From Micractinium sp. NFX-FRZ (Eukaryota > Chlorophyta > Trebouxiophyceae > Chlorellales > Chlorellaceae): a DNA stretch of 64,000 bases. The notes beneath the pieces were generated by a model that was not told the DNA's origin, did not search any database, and was given only the letters and a program-made list of their open reading frames with translations. The first letter of the stretch is position 1, and every line of letters begins with the position of its first letter. Position numbers and translations under genes: made by a program. This document shows positions 60,317 to 64,000 of this stretch, one piece after another. The DNA lies in assembly GCA_029339195.1 (NCBI GenBank), contig JAPTJF010000302.1:1-64000 (forward strand). The letters run 5' to 3'.

Positions 60317-63300
60317 TCACGCGTAGCTGGGGGCCCCGGTGTCCAGGGGCGTGGGGGAGGAGGGGCGCTCCATGCCCGGCACCATCACCGAGCCGGGTGC
60401 AGGCGCGGGGTCGGGGTACACCCTGCGCGCCACATCCACGCCATACATGGACTGCCGCAGCATGCGGGCAACCAGCTTCCCCTCCTCGTCCTTGCTGAAC
60501 TCCAGAACCTGCGCAGAGAGGGAGGGAGGGACGGGGCACAAGCGGGGGGTCAGGAGGACGATGGGCTGCGGGGTTGGGGCAGGGGGCAGCGGCACATGAG
60601 ATGGCGCAGCGCTGCCAGGGCACATGATGAGCCCAGCATCTACCCAGGGTGTTCAGGGCTCCGGCCGGGCAGCACTCGGCATGAGATGTGCACGGCTGGG
60701 CATGCGCACATGCGCTTACACATGCCTGCCGCCGCAGATGCACACACCAACACATGACCAGCGCCACCACTGCTGCCACCAAAACGCAAGCCTGCTCCCA
60801 CCTGCGGCGCTGCGTCCAGGACGCCGCTGCTCATGCCCGCATCCACGCGCCACACGCGGCCGTCGCACTCGCAGTTGACGCCCCCCATCTGCGGGGTGTG
60901 CCCCACCACCATGGCGCGCGCATTCAGCTGCTCAAGCGTCGAGCGCAGCTGCATGTTCATGTGCATGCGCTCGTCTGCAGGCAGGGAAGGGAGACGAGGG
61001 CGGGGGGCAGGGGAGGGGTGAGGCAGCAGCCGGTCATGAGGCGGTGGGCCGAGAGCACAGCATGCGGGGGGCAGGCTGGTTGCTAAATATGGCGGCACCT
61101 GAGAGCAGCCTTACGGCCCAAACTCAAAGCTCAGCATCCAAGCTGCTGCCTGCTCTGCCTCGGCACATCTGGCCCCTTCCCGCACGTACGCCCACACACT
61201 CCCCCCCCCACACTCCCCACCCCATGCACTCCCCCCATGACCCACTCACACTCGCTCACGCGCTCCTTCCCAAACGTGCGGTTCCACTGCACGCTGTTGG
61301 AGTCGCCCATGGCGGGGAAGGGCGGCGACGCCTGGCTGCCGTCGGGGCGCAGCGCGCCGCACATCCACTCGTGCACCTCGTCGTTGATGCGCTGCGGGCG
61401 GGAGTGAATGGGGGCGGGTGGGTTGAGGCAGGCGCAGGGCGGTTGGACTGGGCAAGGGCATGGAGGGATTGAGGGTGCAGCGAGGGGAGGAAGGCAAATG
61501 AGCAAGCAGGATTGAGCTGGCAGGCAGGCAAGGCGGGCGGGCAGGCGGGCTGTGCTGCAAAATGGGAAGCCGACAGGCAGGCGTGCTTCAGCTGCCGCTT
61601 CGCCCCTCTGCTCTGCTCGGCCCTCGACAACACACCCCTCTTTTCCCACTCTAGGTGGTGCAGCAGCAGGCCCTCATTGGTGCACACACAATTGTCATGT
61701 GTTTAAGCACAGCCTCTCTTCTCCTCCTCCCAGCCGGACCGTGGGCTCACCTGCAGCCCGTACTTGAGGTGGTGCGGCAGTAGGCCCCCATGCGCAAACA
61801 CAATGTTGTTCACCACCAGCACGGTGGGGTTCTTGGCCAGCTCGCGCGCCATGGCGCCGCCCGGCTGGTACAGGTACCAGCGGGCCTGCAGGATGCGCCG
61901 CTGGTCCCCGCCGGCAATGTCGGCCTCGCTCAGCCCCGCCGCGCGCGCAGACTCAAAGAAGGCGCCGGGGGTGACATACCTGCGGGCAGGCAAGGGGGTG
62001 GGGTGTGTGTGAACAAACAGCCAGGCAGGCAGGAGGGAGGGAGGGTCGGCAGGCAGGCAGGGAGGGCAGCAGGGACAGCAGCCAATCAGCCAGCGACGCT
62101 CACCATCACATGCTGAGTGCTGCAGCCGCCGCTCAGCAAGCCGCTCGCACCACCCCATGCCACCTGCCGCACAGCCTGGCATGTGTGGCTGCCCCACCCC
62201 CCTGCCCATGCCGTTGGCTCACCGAAAGTCGCCCGCCACGTTGAGACTCTCGTGGTTCCCGTTCAGCATGTACACAGCTCCCCCCTCTTGCCGCGCCTGC
62301 CGGTCAAGCTCGCGCAGCAGCAGCACCGAGCCTGCGGGCAGAGGCAGGGCAGGCAGGAAGTGCACGCATGTTGGTTGAACCGGCCAGCAGCATGAGCGTG
62401 CAAACAAAGAAGCATCAACCAGCAACCCTGCAGCGGGTTGGCAGGTGGCAGGCAGCAGGCATGCTCCGCTGCACCCTGAGCAGGCAGGCCGCACAGCGGG
62501 CAGCCGCTGCAGGAAGACAGCCACCCAGGCTGCCAGCCAGCTGCAGCCAGGCAACAATCAGCCGGCCAGCCAGGCAGGGGCAGGCAGGGCGGGGCGCTCA
62601 CCGATCTCGCAGTCGCCGCGGTCCAGCACGTCCCCCAGCTGCACCACCGTCGTGTCGCCGCCCACCCACTTGATGTGCCCGCCATCCTCTGCCAGCACCC
62701 CCGCCATCTCCAGGCACGACAGCGCCTTTTGCAGGTCGCCGTGGATGTCGCCAACTGCGGGTGCAACAAGGGGAGGCGAGGGCAGGTGTGAGGTGGGTGC
62801 TGTGCGGCAAGGGATGTGGGCCGGCAACCGGGGGTGCAATCGAGGTATGGCGGGCCGCTGGCAGGTGGGATTGCTTTGGTTTATCCCGCTTGGGGGCAAC
62901 CAGGCAGGGCCGGGGGCCGGTGAGGGGCGCATGGGAGCAACTGTGGCGCAAAACTCTGCGTGCTGCCAGAGTGTGCAACGCCAGAAACTGTAAACACTCA
63001 GCACTAGTGCCAGAAACCGCAGAAACATGCGAGTCGTGCTCACTTGCTACGATACGGCCGCTGGCCTGCACATACACGGGCGGCCCTGTGCTCGGCTTGG
63101 GTGCTGCGGTGCGCGCTGTCTCGCCCCGCGGCGGCACAGTGCTGGCCGGCGGCAGGAAGGACACGGAGGGCGCCTGAAAGGTGGCTGCGGACAGGCGGGA
63201 CGGGCGCGCCGCCGACGCACACACCGCTAGCTGTAGGAGGGAGCGGCGGGAGGTGGAGGTGGCCGAGACGCGCGCGTGCCGAGCGTCAGGCGCCCAAGGT

Positions 63301-63401
63301 GACAGCTTGGGCTCGCAGGCAGGGCCCGCAACAGCCCGGCTGCCAGCCAGCCGCTGGCCGGCGAAGCTGCTTTCGGCTAAGGCTGGGGCGGCGGCCAGCA
63401 T
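60317..63401 (-). CDS. SLP1: Shewanella-like protein phosphatase, SLP1 type
   Basis: Seven exons, 451 residues: 63401-63044, 62754-62602, 62331-62223, 61979-61751, 61391-61250, 60974-60802, 60508-60317. PPP-family serine/threonine phosphatase of bacterial ancestry; plant SLP1 is plastidic. Metal and active-site motifs in order: GDIHGD (121-126), GDVLDRGD (160-167), GNHE (195-198), FAHGGLLP, and VVGHTPQ (from 353). The 115-residue N-terminal extension is rich in Ala, Ser and Arg and poor in acidic residues, as in a chloroplast transit peptide. It contains SRRSLLQLAVCASAA, which resembles a twin-Arg lumen signal. The first ATG starts the extension. Its 5' side faces a possible plus-strand gene 500 bp away. 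Confidence 0.9.
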
Positions 63402-63900
63402 GCTGCCTTGCTGCTGCCCTCGAAAGCCTCGCCCAGGGGTGGGAGCGCAAGTGACTGGCTGGCTCGCTGGTCAGCTCCGTCAGGAAGGAGGACAGTGGCC
63501 GAGAAGAGCCCTTGGCAACAGTTAACGCTGCCCCTGCCGCTCGACGGATGTGGAGCCTGTGTAAAGCAAGGCGTGGTCAGGACGCAGGCGTGGCGGTGCC
63601 TTCTCCTCACCTCTCTCGCTCCGAGCTGGCAATGCATCAACCCGCTGGCCACAAACCACATTTATTTGGCCCTCCTGCGCCTCGGCATACCGATCAGCGG
63701 CATGCGAGCCGCCACAGCGGCGCTTCGGTTTGGGTGGGCGGGCGGCAGCGCGCCCCACACCGCCCCGCCGCCTCCACACACCGCAGGCGCCCCGCCTCGC
63801 TCCGCCAAGGTGTGCCGCTGCGGCTGTGTGCTAGTGCCATGGCCGCCTCTGTGCATGAGGTGTGCATGAAACACACTGCCGATTAGCTGTCTTTCTAGCC
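63402..63900. promoter_or_regulatory. Region upstream of SLP1, possibly a divergent promoter
   Basis: About 500 bp before the SLP1 ATG and before the ATG at 63901. Contains a moderately GC patch at 63640-63700. No other feature that I can support. Confidence 0.35.
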
Positions 63901-64000
63901 ATGGTCACTGCCGGGTTTCTGGTGAACCCTAGTCTTTTGTTCCACCTGGGATTCCAGTCGGCGGTCCTCTTCCTGGCGGGCGACCGCGTGCCGCTCACCG
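63901..64000 (+). CDS. Possible start of a gene running off the right edge
   Basis: An ATG opens a frame (MVTAGFLVNPSLLFHLGFQ, then SAVLFLAGDRVPLT) that is still open at the window end, 33 codons. The segment is hydrophobic, as in a membrane or signal segment. Its position opposite SLP1 fits the divergent layout elsewhere. Too short to identify; could also be part of a longer exon or chance. Confidence 0.25.
   Translation, partial: MVTAGFLVNPSLLFHLGFQSAVLFLAGDRVPLT

Overview
The window looks like nuclear DNA of a GC-rich unicellular green alga (Chlorophyta, probably a Chlorella-like trebouxiophyte). Genes are dense, split by many short GC-rich GT-AG introns (a few GC-AG) and rich in Ala/Gly/Gln low-complexity coding sequence. 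Several 3' flanks carry TGTAA, the usual green-lineage poly(A) signal. The gene set is eukaryotic. The species assignment is inference. Exon models were built by hand: splice motifs, reading phase and total length divisible by three agree for every gene listed.

Left third (1-15.2 kb): a tandem array of a secreted protein built of fibronectin-III-like modules. Two complete 15-exon copies are present (1916-6585 and 8101-12850). Base 1 lies in the 3' flank of a third copy to the left. The repeat unit is about 6.1 kb and includes the promoter. The 3' flank of the second copy has been invaded by a roughly 0.7 kb insertion flanked by 21-nt direct repeats, and farther on by a roughly 0.5 kb insert of different base composition.

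Right two thirds (15.2-64 kb): single-copy genes, mostly in divergent or convergent pairs. They are hydroxylysine kinase (-), papain-type cysteine protease with a partial granulin tail (+), ZUP1-type deubiquitinase with a ZZ-like finger inside its catalytic domain (-), WRAP73/WDR8 (+), splicing factor SLU7 (-), a DUSP-UBL-USP deubiquitinase (+), a TMCO4/DUF726 protein whose hydrolase nucleophile is Gly (+), a DUF506 (PDDEXK-like) protein (+), and a Shewanella-like phosphatase SLP1 (-). A possible gene start lies at the right edge (+). Two of the genes are deubiquitinases of different families. No pathway linking the neighbours is evident, so this is ordinary alga gene order rather than a functional cluster.

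The most unusual structural signal is a set of short tandem duplications that straddle exon-intron boundaries, mainly in the USP and SLU7 genes. They leave intact or decaying extra splice sites and exon fragments inside introns. A second is the repeating 2-1-0 intron-phase pattern in the FN3-like genes, which shows how they grew by duplicating a three-exon module.
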